Below the pieces are notes generated by a model. That model did not search any database. It had not been told where the DNA came from and saw only the letters and a program-made list of their open reading frames with translations. This document shows, piece after piece, positions 11,621 to 23,120 of a DNA stretch of 64,000 bases. Positions within the stretch are counted from its first letter, which is position 1; each line of letters begins with the position of its first letter. This DNA comes from Dicyema japonicum. Lineage: Eukaryota; Dicyemida; Rhombozoa; Dicyemidae. Position numbers and translations under genes: made by a program. The DNA is taken from positions 304,094 through 368,093 of the forward strand of contig RDEW01000030.1 in assembly GCA_011109175.1 (NCBI GenBank). Reading direction: 5' to 3'.

Positions 11621-11759
11621 GTTTGATTCCTCGTGTTGCACATTTTTTGTCGAAAGTGGCTACCCTTATCTAAAGAAGAACCATTATTACTTATTTTTGT
11701 AAAAACAATCAAGATTTCTGGGCTGGTGGCGTAGTTTTTGAAACAGAATCTAATTGCGA

Positions 11760-12400
11760 CAGACATTAGCCTCCCCTCGTTCAATGTCATGGGACTGTCC
11801 TAAGTCTGGAAGGGAAAAACCTTGTGTGAAGACCTAAAGAAATACAAAGTAGATATATGATGTCTTTATGAGACTAAATAACAAATCGATACGATCAGCA
11901 TCACTGAGATTATTACTTAATCTCCCTGCCTAGTGAATCAAACCATTATGCCCTAGGTTTGCCATATGGTTGTATATCACGATACTGGACCACTAACGAC
12001 AGAATTGGCGTTCTATAATAAATGACTCGCCCTCTAAGATATACCTAACAACTATAAATATGTATGTACCCCAAAACGAATGGATTGAAAGAATCCTGAG
12101 GAAATTGATGGTTTCTGCACTGCATTCTCAACTGTTTACTATGAACATTCTTTATTGATATTTTTTGGCACTTGGATCTAGGTGGAAGAAACATATATGG
12201 GAAAGGGTGGTATGGGGGAAGAAACCTACGAGGAGCCTTGCTCGCCAATTTCTGCCAGGCTAATAACTTAGAATCTGTAACACGGCTTTTATGCACTCAA
12301 CCAGACACATAACTACGTGGTCAGGTCCCAGGACGAGTTCTGACGGCCATGTTAACAAAATCATGAATTCATCACATGCCGCTATAAAGACATAACTATT
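11760..12400 (+). mobile_element. RTE-like APE endonuclease remnant
   Basis: Interrupted frames read FNVMGLS then LCEDLKKYKVDI and CLYETK at the start, and ANFCQANNLESVTRLL followed by ITTWSGP near 12245-12330. These correspond to the N-terminal NVRGL and QET strands and to the FC..N.L...T...TW.SP region of APE-type endonucleases. Several stops make it a pseudogene. Confidence 0.6.
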
Positions 12401-13015
12401 TTAAATAATGCTCGCTCATATGGTGGATCGATCATAAAACGGTCATTGCTAGACTCTCATTAAGGAAGCATCTAGCTTAGCGAAGAATGCAAGGGAAACA
12501 CTAAAATGTACAGGATTACATCCGAGATAATATAATCTGGACAGCTGAAAAAATCGATACCAACTGTGTCTCTGGGTACAGGCAACATTTTGATCGGAAT
12601 TCCACCTATGTATGGAAGAATACATAGATCTCTAAATTAGTGACCTCGAATGTAGAAAATCAAACATTTGATGATGATTCCTATAATCCACAACCTCCTC
12701 ATATAAATAAAGGAAGTGTCTTACTTTAAATTCTACAAATTTGGACAGGTTCTAACAATCCAGCTACATAAATTTCTAATCAGATAAAACCGTGGTTGTG
12801 CCCAAGAGAATTTAAAGAGAAAATAAGTGCCTTCAACTGATAGCTTAGGAATCTAACTCACAGCTAAATGTGACGCAAGCTACAGCACTACCTACTACGT
12901 TACTTAGTCACCTCATAAGTTCTCGCTTCCAAAAACGATATTTTAATATTCTTTTATTAACAATGTTTTAAATTTAAATTATTTTATTTAAAAAAATAAA
13001 TAAAAATAATTCTTG
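12401..13015. other. Unassigned sequence before the TPD52-like gene
   Basis: The first part may be further decayed LINE. The last 90 bases are very AT-rich (AAATTAT and AAATAAAT runs), as seen just upstream of several genes here; no defined promoter element can be named. Confidence 0.4.
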
Positions 13016-13021
13016 TTATCT

Positions 13022-13527
13022 ATGTCTGGTGTTTCAAACGAAGAAGACGAAAAGACTGTAAATAATCTGATTAATAGACATTTAGTTGTTATTGTTAGAA
13101 CAAGAGATAGAAGACCTTAAAAGATTGTTATCCCAGAAAAAATCTGAGGCGTTGGTTTTACGTGAACGCCTTAACTTGTCTGCCTTCGGTTCTCTAAAGA
13201 ATGATATTCAGGATCAAATCGAGGCCATCAAGGATTCGTCAATGTACATAATTTACTGTAATTTTTAGATATGTCAAAACTAACCAAAAATTGGCCGATA
13301 TTCAGACGACAATTAGCAACTCTGAGGCAGTGAAGAACATTCAGAACAGCTCCATGTTTGAATTTTACTAACTGTAGCGTTACTGGAGCGTTTGACTACT
13401 TGGGGAGTCTCGGGAGGACTGTAGGGACAATGACGTATTATAGTTTTGTTATTTCAGGTCTTCTGTGATCGACAACACACTAGAAGCGGTTGGGTTGGCA
13501 CCCAAGGACGAATCAGTTGACATTTAA
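13022..13527 (+). CDS. TPD52-like coiled-coil protein
   Basis: Five exons, 13022-13057, 13086-13243, 13269-13355, 13378-13434 and 13458-13527, joined across GT-AG introns of 28, 25, 22 and 23 nt, give a 135-residue protein with no internal stop. Residues about 12-45 form a leucine-rich coiled coil (LLLLEQEIEDLKRLLSQKK), followed by RERLNLSAFGSLKNDI. This resembles the AEIKRKLGINSLQELKQNI block of tumour protein D52 family members, as does the following Y.KT segment (YVKTNQKLADIQ). The C-terminal half is weaker (GAFDYLGSLGRTVGTM). TPD52 proteins are cytosolic adaptors linked to vesicle and lipid-droplet traffic. The gene model is firm; the family call is moderate, and another short coiled-coil family is possible. 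Confidence 0.75.
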
Positions 13528-13999
13528 TTAGTCTTATTTATTTACTTTTTCTGATTTAATTATTTATGAGAGTTTGGTGTATGAGTCTAAGAAGGATTTG
13601 TCTTTTTCTAGACAGTTTGGAGAGTTGTAAAGCATTATTGTGGCGAAAATGAGGGCTCATTCTGCTAGGTATGGGTGGGTTTGCAGTTAGAATCTCTTGT
13701 GGGAAAGGTGGTATCAATTTGTTGGATTTGTAGCTCAACTTTTTTTAGCTGGAAATATTAAAATCCTTATAAGGAAATTTTTTATTAATGTAATGACGTC
13801 ATCAATGTGTAATTATTGATTAATATAGTTAGTCAATCCAACTTGTGGTTAAGTTGAATTATTGGCTTTTTTAATTAAGGTTCCTTGTACTGCTTTGACT
13901 ACTCTTTTACCATGTCCCCTCTTTCTCAAAAGTTCTGTTATTTCATTGCTGTTTCAAGTTTTTGCTGACACTCTTCAGATTTTTTAAATAAAATAATTT

Positions 14000-14950
14000 T
14001 TTAACAATTAAACAAATGTCAGTTGAGAAAGCCTGCTGCGTGGATTGCGAACGAGTTCCCTCGGAGTATGGCCATTCCAATCTTTTGTCTTAGCCATAAC
14101 CCTTCTCGTTCTCTTCAGATTGTCATTAAAGTTGATTAACAGCCTTGAAGTAGATAACAAAGATAGTATATAATCTCTGTGGAACCCCCCGTGCTGTTTA
14201 AAATAAGTTTGAGGTGGATTTTCTAATTTCGACTTATCGTATTGTGTCTTCTATTAATGACCAGATCAGTCCAATTCCGACTGTGCGAAAAAAATCTCCT
14301 TATGACATTCATGAATATGACTCTACGGACTGAGTCAAAGGCTCGATCCCATGAACTTCAATACCTTTCTTTTATGTTTGGGATAAACCCCCAGGCCAGT
14401 CCAGATCACATACGCTTTGCTTTCCTTGTTCAGAAATTTCGCCAAGTTTTTCAGAAATTTCGGTGGATTCAAATTGAATTAGTTCTGGTGGGATGTTATC
14501 TAGTCCATGAGTTCACTACCTTTCAATTTCCTATATATGTTCACCACCTACTATTCTCATAATCTTTTTTGAGTTTGTCGACTTTTGGCAAAATAATGTT
14601 GCGGAACGTTCCTAACTCCATTTCTTATTTGGTGTCCTTGTATGTTAGGATCTTTAAATTCGTTTGTTCTGTGGATAAGGATGATATTTCTTTATTGTTA
14701 TACATGACTTTTTTTAGAGACCTCAAAACCACTGTAGGTGGTTGTTTCATTACGAGTCAACATTGCCCCCACAAAACTTCTGTGTTAATGGTTGTGCCGA
14801 TTTTAACAATTTTCCTATTTTTTCGCTGTATTCTGCGATCTTTGCTTTGTCATGGAGTAACTTTTCTATATAATTTTGTAGTGACCTCTTCCATTTTTGT
14901 TCCTATACAATTTTCCCAGGGAAAAAAGTGATTCATGACCATTGATTCAT
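14000..14950 (-). mobile_element. RTE/jockey-like reverse transcriptase remnant
   Basis: On the reverse strand broken frames read LDNIPPELIQ, then AFDSVRRVIFMNVIR (motif A) and GVPQR in place of GVPQG (motif B), with DNLKRTRR after it. The order matches an RT core but frames shift between motifs. The long plus-strand frames here are its shadows. Confidence 0.55.
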
Positions 14951-15149
14951 TCGAGATCACTATAGATTCGAAAACATGAAAAGACCTCGAGTCCAAATAA
15001 GATTATTGTTTTTCTATACGAGATGTAGTGATCAAATAGTTCACTCAGATTCCTGTTCTTCTCCACTCTTGACCGAGGACATAACTAACAGTTAGCAACC
15101 ACTGGCTGCTCTCATCTGTGTGGATAACTTCTCTCCCCCAACCTTGCTA

Positions 15150-15400
15150 TGACTAAAACTAACAAGACTCAGCCTCGGAGAAGGCTGAGACCCTAAAGAT
15201 TTATAAATACGAATGTTTCAGTGGACGGTTCATTTTTGAACCAGACGCCGTGGTAAGTTCAGGAATCAGGTCACTGATCCTGAAAAAATGATAGAAGGGA
15301 AAGGAGCTGACTCATTGAGCGCACTTCCTTGCAAATCGTCAGGGGAAATCTCAATTCTGAGAGCAACCAGTGATTACCAACTGTTAGTCTTTGTCTTATA
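15150..15400 (+). mobile_element. Restriction-like-endonuclease LINE fragment
   Basis: One frame reads AETLKIYKYE then GRFIFEPDAVVSSGI, homologous to KDKKYSCLGGQFIFEPVAV in the 48740-49290 copy. The ending, ATTGAGCGCACTTCC, recurs near 2500. Confidence 0.55.
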
Positions 15401-15782
15401 ATAAATAATTTGAAGGAAAAAGATACTTATGGGATAGGGGGTAACTAAATTTTTGTAAAAAATGTATTTGCTGATTTTGAACGGAGTAACCAGGTTTGAT
15501 AATGGCAGCCAGATTTTTGCTAGATGCATATGCTCTTTTGCAAAACTTTGTCACTCAAACGGAATTGTTAAACTGGAAAAGGATGTATCCACTCAGTGAA
15601 GCATTTTTCGGTAGTTGTGGAAAAGGATGTATCCACTAAGTGATACTTTATGCATCAAACTGGACTACGAGAGCACGTGGGACTGGTGTCCAACTTATAA
15701 TAAACCAAATTGGTGGAGACAAATACCGAACTAACAAAATTATTCAGTTTCACCACTTTTCTGAATAAAGTAAAAATTAGTA

Positions 15783-16714
15783 TTAAGACTGATAATAATC
15801 CTGGTGACGGTCACCTATTGGCTTGAGGACAGAACTCCCCTCCCAGTCAACAATCCACCCAGGTTGTAGCCCATAGAAAATCTGTGCATTTGTCTTCTTC
15901 ACTTGAAACTCCGATTTACTGGGCAGGAATAGCCAAACTGCTGAGAGAGCTCATATCTATGATATTAGAGTTTAGTTAACCGTTTTTTATCAACATCATT
16001 CTCCTCCGCCAAATAACCGCGGTTTTCGGGGGAAATGTAATACTTGATGACGTCGTGAGATGGCAGTTTGCACCGTGGAATGGGGGTGCCTTGACGGAAA
16101 AATTTTTCGGGGTCCGTAAGAGCGTATAAGGAGACAGCGTCATAATAGCGAGTTGTAATAACTCCCCCAACTTTCTCAATCGCAGCAATAGTCGGGAGGG
16201 ACGCATATTGCACTTCGATATTGACTTTGCTGGTGAACAAATCATCTCCCTAGATTGAAAACAAAGACCAACCTCTTCTGTGAGGTGGATTCCATACTGG
16301 CACTGTTGGGGATCAATTTGGATATTTAACTTGGCGCATAGGTAAGCCAAATCAAGAGGCTCGGAGGGATCAATGAAGCCAACGTCAATCGCACGTTGTA
16401 ATTTTAGTAGAGAAAATGGAATATACTGCTTTCGGGATCTGTAATTTAATAGCAATCAGTTACTCCCATCCTTCATTGTAGGGTTGAGTTGGAGTTGTGT
16501 AAATCAATGAATTCTGTCGACCTTCATATCCATACGGTGGGAGTAGGTTCCCATGGGAGGCGCTTTTCGACGCGTATCCCCGATTAGCACCAGCACGGAC
16601 TCCTCTGCGGAGTTTTTCCTTGTTAGTGTAATTTCATCACTACTATACTCGCTTTCTTCTAAGTGCAACAGCAGCTGGGACGTCTCGAAGGTTCCCAATT
16701 GTAATCCTAGGCAT
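15783..16714 (-). CDS. MRPL15: Mitochondrial large-subunit ribosomal protein uL15m
   Basis: Six reverse-strand exons, 16714-16649, 16618-16464, 16438-16273, 16249-15981, 15956-15920 and 15893-15783, with introns of 30, 25, 23, 24 and 26 nt, encode 267 residues (the human protein is about 296). The order of conserved blocks matches MRPL15: PRITIGNLRDVP at the N-terminus, then YGYEGRQNSL and QYIPFSLLKLQ, IDPSEPLDL, FTSKVNIEVQYAS, IAAIEKVGGVITT, GTPIPRCKLP, ENRGYLAEE, ELSQQFGY and, in the last exon, QIFYGLQPGWIV and LKP. It is a nucleus-encoded component of the mitochondrial 39S subunit. The start ATG at 16714 follows an in-frame stop. The N-terminus is short, so the mitochondrial targeting signal is not obvious. 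The two longest frames seen without splicing cover only the middle; the C-terminal 50 residues appear only when the 24- and 26-nt introns are removed. Confidence 0.93.
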
Positions 16715-16949
16715 CCTTCGTACAATATTAAGCGCCTTATCGATTCCAACACACATTCTTAAAACAACGTGGAGAATACAGAAATTATAATAATTTTTAG
16801 TAATTCAAAACATTTTTTAAATTTATTTTTATTAACAATTGGAAATTAATATTAACATCAGGAAGTTCAAAATATCTAACAAAACCGCGTCAACGGTTAG
16901 CGGAGTGCTATGTAGTCACTTGATTAAAGATGTCTCTTAGTTTCTTCTG

Positions 16950-17200
16950 TTCTTCTTCCCTTTTTAATAGAGTGGCTTCATGTGATCCACCTGTCTCAGA
17001 GGGAACAAAAAGGGATCATTTTCACTTTCCTACTTCACTGGAGGGTTCCCACAACTGCAAGAAATGGTCATCTTCTACCCTTTATGGTGGTTCTGGGTAG
17101 ACTTGATATTGGAAGGAATCTGTTTCTGTGACAGTGGGAACTGAGTATATTTATTAGTTGCTAACTGTTAATTTTTTCGTTATATCCTGGATTAATAATA
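16950..17200 (+). mobile_element. SINE-B copy
   Basis: Runs from TAATAGAGTGGCTTCATGTGA through CACTGGAGGGTTCCCACAAC, ACCCTTTATGGTGGTTCTGG and GTATATTTATTAGTTG to an (AAT)n tail, collinear with 50190-50525 read in reverse. Confidence 0.7.
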
Positions 17201-17209
17201 ACAGAACCG

Positions 17210-17460
17210 TGTACAAGAAAAGGTACTCGCCAATCGTGAGTGAATTCATGGAGACTCTTTAGACATGTATTGAGAATATAATTGAAGCTCCAGCTAACGT
17301 GGTAATGGAGGACTTCTACTCCAATGCTCCCCGATTCCGTGGACGACCACTCTACCAACGATAAATTATGACCTCCAAAAGATTGGGACGCCTCTCAGAG
17401 AGGGAGAAAACTTTGATGAATTACGAGAGCTTGCTCGCGGGAGGAGCAAGTAGATGACAA
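17210..17460 (+). mobile_element. RTE-like LINE C-terminal fragment
   Basis: One frame reads APANVVMEDFYSNAPRFRGRP and, after a frameshift, NFDELRELARGRSK. These match APANKAMEDYF, FRGRPRSTLP and DDLDELRSLAFDRGRW of the 59076-60166 copy. Confidence 0.65.
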
Positions 17461-17867
17461 TGTTTTTGTTAATTTCTCGTTTGCATATGCTTGTTAATTT
17501 CCAGAAATAGATGTGATCTCGATACATCACAGAAAAGCTCTCAACTCTGCTCAGTGATCTAACCTTAGCCCACCCACATAAGGACGGAGAACTACCCAGT
17601 CACAATGTAAACGCCACCATCCACCGTTTTGACGAATTAAGATTTCCATAGTTTAGTGCAATTGTTTATATAGTGACCGAAGCGGATGGGCGCAAAGTGG
17701 CCACAAACTTCCAGCGATAGGAAAGTTTCGCATACGGAAACATTACAACTCCTCGAAAGAAGGGCTGAAATAATAAAATAATAACCCACATTTTCCAACT
17801 TCAAAATCGATTAATTTAATTTTTTAGTTAAAAATCTAATATTTAATTTTTCCTTTATAAATTAAAA

Positions 17868-18480
17868 TACAGTGAACCCCCATTAATCTCAATAATCCGA
17901 ATTTTTTGGAGTCAGCAAAACTTACTGAAGATATAATCATTTCAAAAGCCATGGTAGTTGTTGAAAAACTTGGAATAAACGATCTTGAATTTTCTTAAAG
18001 CCTACACATACTTAAAAAAAAGATTTAATCTTAACCTAAAAGTTATTCATGGATGAGGCAACAGCCAACACAACATGAAATTAATTTGAATAGTCAAAGC
18101 ATGATTAAGTTTAAAGAAGTTGACCCTAACGTATTGCTAAACATTTTCAATCTTTCATTTCTGGATTCTTTTTCAATCTATCTTTTCTAGAACAATTTCA
18201 TCTAAAAAAGAAAATGTATAAAGCAATCATCAACCAATGGATGCAGTATAATCAATCATTATTATGGTTGAAATGGAGAGTTTCGCCGATACAACTATTA
18301 AATGCAATTAATATTTTAGAAGAAAGTTAAAAAATCAATGACTTTTGTGAAATGATAGACTCTGCAACATTGAAAAATTTAATTACAATAAAAGGGTTAA
18401 TTCAAATGAATAAAAGAAAGGCAACGATTTATGACTTTATTAAACATGATTTTTAGTTACATTTTGAAGGTAACAATTAA
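17868..18480 (+). mobile_element. pogo/Tigger-like element, decayed copy 1
   Basis: Begins with the terminal-repeat-like TACAGTGAACCCCCATTAAT and is collinear with the pogo-like copy at 51155-53275: shared blocks include GATATAATCATTTCA, CTTGGAAT.AACGAT, AAAGATTTAATCTTAA and CTAGAACAATTTCATCTAAA. The translated HTH region (VVEKLGINDLE) is full of frameshifts. It lacks the 151-bp insertion found in copy 2. Confidence 0.7.
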
Positions 18481-19600
18481 TTGATTAACACAGCAATTCA
18501 TCCAAAGTGGTTCCCGCCGACATTATCGACGTTGCGTTGCCTCTCACGATTGCAACAGAGATCAACTCGAGAAGCCACCGGGTTTCACGTGCGTCGTCGT
18601 GGTTTTTTAACTAGGCGTCCGAGTTTCTTTATGAAGCGAAGCGTTGCACTTTTATTATGATGTGTGAAAACTTAAATATTAATGAAAATGAAATTAGTAT
18701 ATGTATTACCTTCACAATGTTCCAGAAGCAATAATCCCCCGAAAAAAATAGATCGAAAACTCATCGAAGGGGATATTCGTCCCCATCCCTCCTTTCAGGG
18801 TGCTTGAAAAATAACACTATTGCCTCCTATTCTAACTCAACCTTGAACACCATCATGCCAAAAGACCATATTTTTGTCGTCCAACGCTGCAATCTCCCAA
18901 TTTCTGTTACTTCAGGGGAGTCAGTTGTTAATGGAATTCGGTCCTTTCTCGATTCCAACTGCAATGAAATTGCTGGTCAATGGCACAGCATGTAAATGAC
19001 CACATTTTTGAAGCATCACTGAGACGAGACGAAACCTAATCAGATCTATTACTAATTTGATCGACATTTACTCAGTGGTGCTATCGACTCTTTCGCGAGG
19101 TACTTATTCCTCAGTGGGCTTTTATACATTTCAACAAATCGGACGGGGGTATTCGCCCAATTGCCGTACGGAATTTTTTCAGACGCTAAGCGTCAGATTT
19201 AAGTGAGATTCGTATGTAACCGACTGAGTGTGGAGATGTCTTCGACGCAACTGGACGTCAGTGTCCCTCACTGCTGTGAGGCTGTCCACCATTAGACACT
19301 CTTGCTTGTCTCCCCCAGACAGAGATTATAAGTGTTAGTTTTGACAAATAAGATTATTACATTCAGTTGAACTATCCTAGATGGTCACGTCGGAATAGGC
19401 CTTCTTTGTTGGTCCATCCCATATGGATAAGGAAAATGTAGGTCTTTCCTTCCAAATGCCACCTCGTAGTCGGAAAATAACATTAAATTAACTTTAAATA
19501 AAAATAATTCGAAAATTAGTCAAAAATGAAATATCTGTTTAAATTCAAATTTATAATTAAATAAATAAACGACTTAAAATTTACTTTGGATTTTAATTAA
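18481..19600. other. Unassigned, includes a GC-richer block
   Basis: 18500-18660 is distinctly richer in CG dinucleotides than its surroundings but no gene, RNA fold or repeat partner could be assigned. The rest shows only short frames. Confidence 0.35.
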
Positions 19601-19629
19601 TTTTGTTACCATGTTGCAATATAATTAAA

Positions 19630-20147
19630 ATGATTGATTCAACGGTCGAGAAACCTCCCTTTAAAGTCCCAGATTGCATAAATTGGTCTATTAGCCAAGT
19701 TTGTGATTGGGTCTCCGAAGAACTAGGCTCCCTGAACTGGCTGTATATCTTGACGATTTATTTTAAAGCAATGTTTCTCCTACAATCACATAAATGGGAG
19801 AAGACTGATCTTTATAGACGCGTCGGTTTTGCCAAAAATTGGAATCCGCGATTGGGAGTTGATTAAAGTCGCTAATTATTTTACTTTTAGTACATTGCCG
19901 GTGAGATAAGAAAACTTTTAGGGATTGGGCTTGAAGATTATTTTCAAAGTATCGCCCTCAAGCCTAGGGAAGACCTAGGTTAATGTTCAAACTTAAAATA
20001 GCCCTATTTCTCGAACTGAAGAGTATCACTGGGAAAAGAGCTGACGGGCTTACTCCCATGGATTTTTGTGAATTGAACAAAGATGCCATATGGAAGCCCC
20101 CACTATCGAATTTGTCAATCACAATGTCATATCTTTTTAAAAACTAA
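19630..20147 (+). CDS. SAM/Pointed-domain-like protein
   Basis: Three exons, 19630-19857, 19891-19978 and 20002-20147, joined over 33- and 23-nt GT-AG introns, give 153 residues. The N-terminal part, CINWSISQVCDWVSEELG, has the W.....V..WV spacing of a SAM or Pointed domain first helix, and the C-terminal part, ITGKRADGLTPMDFCEL, resembles the I.G..L..LT..DF segment that closes such domains. The stretch between (about 70 residues) is longer than normal, so either the domain carries an insertion or one more intron has been missed. No DNA-binding domain follows. The reading is plausible but unproven, and the protein could belong to an unrelated family. Confidence 0.45.
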
Positions 20148-20244
20148 ATTCACTAGCATTCCTTTAACAAACGTTGATTTTATTAAATAACAATTTTAAT
20201 TCGCTTTCCAAGACTTTTTACCTCTTTTGATAATCCTGAAGGTT

Positions 20245-20345
20245 CCATGCATCTACCATGTTTCCTGGCTTGACGAGTAACGCCGTCATCAGTGATATTC
20301 CACTGTGGAACTTGATTGTTTGCAACCAAAAAAGAAATTTCTGAT
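20245..20345 (+). mobile_element. SINE-A body fragment
   Basis: Contains GGTTCCATGCATCTACCATG, TTGACGAGTAACGCCGTCAT and GTGGAACTTGATTG, the central part of the SINE-A family; the tRNA-like head and the tail are missing. Confidence 0.65.
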
Positions 20346-20389
20346 GCCTTAACTCCCTTCCCATGATCAATTAACTTAAATGTGCTTTT

Positions 20390-20675
20390 TCGGGTGGCGC
20401 AGTGTAACGAGTACCGGGCAAAATTCCTGATGCCCCCTAGTTCGAATCTCGCTGCTGTACATTAGAAGGTTCCACACATCTACGATGCTTTGGCTTGACG
20501 AGTGACGTCGTTATTAGTGAGCATTTCACTGCGGGACCGGATCGTCTTCAAACATACACCCACAAAAAGAAAAATGAAGTGAAGAGCATTCCTCGGTTCT
20601 CATCTATGATTAGTGATATTAACTGCTCTTTACTTAAATAAATTATGTGTCCTCCCTGCTGTAGCTAATATGGCT
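20390..20675 (+). mobile_element. SINE-A, near full-length copy
   Basis: Starts with the tRNA-like head GGGTGGCGCAGTG and B box TAGTTCGAATCTC, continues through GGTTCCACACATCTACGATG and GCGGGACCGGATCGTC, and ends with ACTTAAATAAATTATGTGTCC and a partial tail. The head differs from the 7533 copy, so more than one subfamily exists. Confidence 0.8.
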
Positions 20676-20814
20676 CAGCTTATAAGTGCAGTTTTAAAAG
20701 TGAGCTTTCCTTCTTAAAAATAGTGTGTCTTTGGGGCTTTAAGTAGTAAAAGCATTACTCCTCTGCCACGAACTGGGAATTATTATAATTGGGGCGATTT
20801 TTTGATTTCATTGA

Positions 20815-21500
20815 TTCTAACTTTATTGACTAAAAATTTGACCATTTTTGATTTTATTGAAGCGTTTCAGGTTTAAAATTCCGGTCTCCAAAATAATTTT
20901 CGCAATGATAGGAATCTTATCTCAACAGGTATTGATGTAGAAAGAGATTTTTCAAAAAGTTGTAAATAATAATAAATATTAAAACCACACTTTTCGCACG
21001 AGCCATATTACCTATAGCGCCGCCCAGGCAGGAAGCACGCTTTATTAAAGAATAGAACAGTTCTGATAACTAATCGTAGAAAGGGAGAGCCTAGGTTCTT
21101 TGCCCGAAACTTGTAACACTGCGCCATAGATGTATATGTATGGAGAAATAGGTTGTTTTTACTTGTTTGTAACATAAAACACTTGATTTACAAAAAAATC
21201 TTCATAATTGTACCTGAAGCGTAATTTTTGAATTTGTTCAACTGGGCATGGTAGCAGTAGTATTTGCTGGTTGACTATCAATGCGAAATTCATTCGGCGT
21301 TGGAAATAGTAATTCGTTAATTTGATTCTGTTCAGGACAACAAGAGATAAGGTTCTGCGTAAAGTAATAGAATTGTTGATCGACGGTTGTTCCACTGACA
21401 ATTGGCTTTTCCAGGCCGTTTGTATTTCCATAGATTGATTGCTTCCAAGAATCTTTCGATTAAAATTTCAGTTCCATCAAAAGTTTCAGTAATTTTTTAA
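20815..21500 (-). mobile_element. hAT-like transposon remnant, copy 1
   Basis: Bases 20815-20980 and 21126-21500 align with 29300-30100 on the same strand. The coding orientation is reverse: PCPVEQIQKLRF followed by YEDFFVNQVF resembles the EHI..L...F..YF region of hAT transposases of the SCAND3/ZMYM-like kind. A SINE-A piece at 20985-21125 interrupts it. The TTTGAC-rich stretch at 20815-20880 is shared with the second copy. Confidence 0.45.
20985..21125 (-). mobile_element. SINE-A fragment inside a hAT-like remnant
   Basis: Reverse-strand tail (CTTTTCGCACGAGCCATA, TATAGCGCCGCC, CGCTTTATTAAAGAATAGAAC) joined to a few bases of head (AACACTGCGCC); the body is deleted. Confidence 0.65.
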
Positions 21501-21594
21501 CTCTAAAAATTAAAAAAAAACATTCAACAAATTCAAGCAAACGACCCCTTCTGATCATAATTATTTTGGTGGATTTATTATTAATAGCACGTTT

Positions 21595-21960
21595 GAAAAA
21601 TAATAATTAAGTAGAGTTTTCTCTTGTGCCGCAATTATTTGTTGTCTGTTGTGCTAACACATCCAGCGTTTTCTATTGCTCGCCTTTGCTCTCAGTATTT
21701 CTAGATCGTCACTCGTTATCAGACCCAGTTTTGAGAGGTCCTTATTCCTAACTATGGGTAAGTTAGTTATCGGTCTTCCACAGAAGCCATCAATTCCATA
21801 GCAATTAAAGTATTCATACATCGCATCATTGCCGGAACATCAATGTCCAACCGTAGAATGTGACCAGACAATTTCCATCCACTTTATATCTGTAATTTCT
21901 TTTTTGGTGGATAACCAATTGTTGTAAATAATTAACCAGATTCTAATTATTATGCTGAGA
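21595..21960 (-). mobile_element. RTE-like LINE 3' fragment
   Basis: Reverse strand reads KLSGHILRLDIDVPAMM, then FCGRPITNLP, GLITSDDLEILRAKASNRKRW and a short tail of TAATTATTATT. Order and spacing match the C-terminus of the 59076-60166 element; one frameshift separates the two parts. Confidence 0.65.
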
Positions 21961-22364
21961 GTCGGTTAATTCTTTATCCACAAGTCGTCCTTGAGTCTTC
22001 GGTAATTTTCAGGTTATTATGAAGTCTCATCTTCAACCAATTTCCAAAGCCGATGTCCTTAGTCACGTAGCAAATCATTAGAGTTAGGTTATCAAGTTGA
22101 AAGCCAGACGATCGATAGAGAGTGCTTTACTAATATTATAAGATGGCTCTCAATATCGTCCATTGAGTGAAATTATCTCTTACAGTACAAACATTTCTTT
22201 TTTAATATCGTCCATAAAAACGTGGTTATATTTAAGGACCACATTCAACACATGCATAAACTCTTCGAAAAAACGAAGAGTTTTTATTTTGGTGATTTTC
22301 CGTATTTTATTTATTTAGCTTTATCATTTTGACCGTGTGGTATCATGCGGGTACTTGGTTGAAA

Positions 22365-22480
22365 ATTTCTCTTCTTTCTGGTGACGTCATTGGATCCACC
22401 TTACTCAGGAGACATCACACCAAGGTCTTCGTCGTCCCTCAGTGTTTTCTCTACCATCCTCAGATTATTATTGAGAATTC
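22365..22480 (+). repeat. Dispersed repeat family E copy
   Basis: CTTGGTTGAAAATTTCTC, TTCTGGTGACGTCATTGGAT and CCACCTTACTCAGGAGAC match 40860-41060. The opening block also resembles the head of SINE-B copies, so E and B may share a 5' region. Confidence 0.5.
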
Positions 22481-22559
22481 CAGGAAGCGTAGCACAGCCA
22501 TTAAAAATAAATATTGATAAACAAAAATATAATATATTTAAGTTTCCTTTGAGACTCCC

Positions 22560-22830
22560 CGTTGAAAGCTAAGAAGGCAGCCCGAGCATTCGAGAACTAT
22601 AAAATAAGAAAATATGACAGCCTCTCCACCAGATTTTATATACAGTCCGTTGTCATCGAGACGAGTGGAGTATTCGTGCCCAAGGTGGTCTTTTTTTAAG
22701 ATCACTTGCGTCAGTGATATCGAAAGTGAGTAATGAGCGTCTGGAAACCAAGTGACTGTTCCAAAGGATTTCTCTGGCAGTTGTAGGGGGAACAGCCACT
22801 CAATTTTTTCAGCTGGATTATTTTTATTGT
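22560..22830 (+). mobile_element. Restriction-like-endonuclease LINE C-terminal fragment
   Basis: Frames read FENYKIRKYDSLSTRF, QSVVIETSGVF and, after a shift, FQRISLAVVGGTATQF. The K.RKY motif supplies the last nuclease-core residue and VIETSG and QRISLA follow in the order seen in the other copies. Confidence 0.65.
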
Positions 22831-22854
22831 TCTGTTACGTAATAAATTGTTTAA

Positions 22855-23120
22855 CCAAAATTTTGATTGATATTCGACCTCTTTTGATTTGGAGACCGGC
22901 CACCAAATATCCCATCTTAACCTTAATATAAAGAATCAAAATTTTGATATTCTCTATCATGGAGACCTTCCATGAGGTCGATAACCTCGAATTGATCCCC
23001 CAAAATATAAATAAAAAATCGACCTCATCTAACTTGAGGGCCGATTTCTTGTAGTCTCTAACTGCCCAAAATACTATAAAGATCATTTTTACATTATTCT
23101 GGTCTACGTATGAAAATTGT
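22855..23120 (+). repeat. Repeat family G, two to three diverged units
   Basis: The unit AATCGACCTCATCTAACTTG ... GTCTCTAACT ... CATTTTTACATT aligns with the second unit at 1870-1965 over about 90 bases; an earlier unit begins TATTCGACCTCTTTTGATTT. The intervening part contains an imperfect GACCTTCCATGAGGTC palindrome. Confidence 0.5.

Noticed and set aside
12045-12296. Reverse-strand ORF of 83 codons
   Set aside because: It is the shadow of the plus-strand LINE endonuclease remnant.
16504-16752. Reverse-strand ORF of 82 codons as the MRPL15 N-terminus
   Set aside because: It is in the wrong frame; the true exons use the neighbouring frame with a 30-nt intron and give uL15 motifs.
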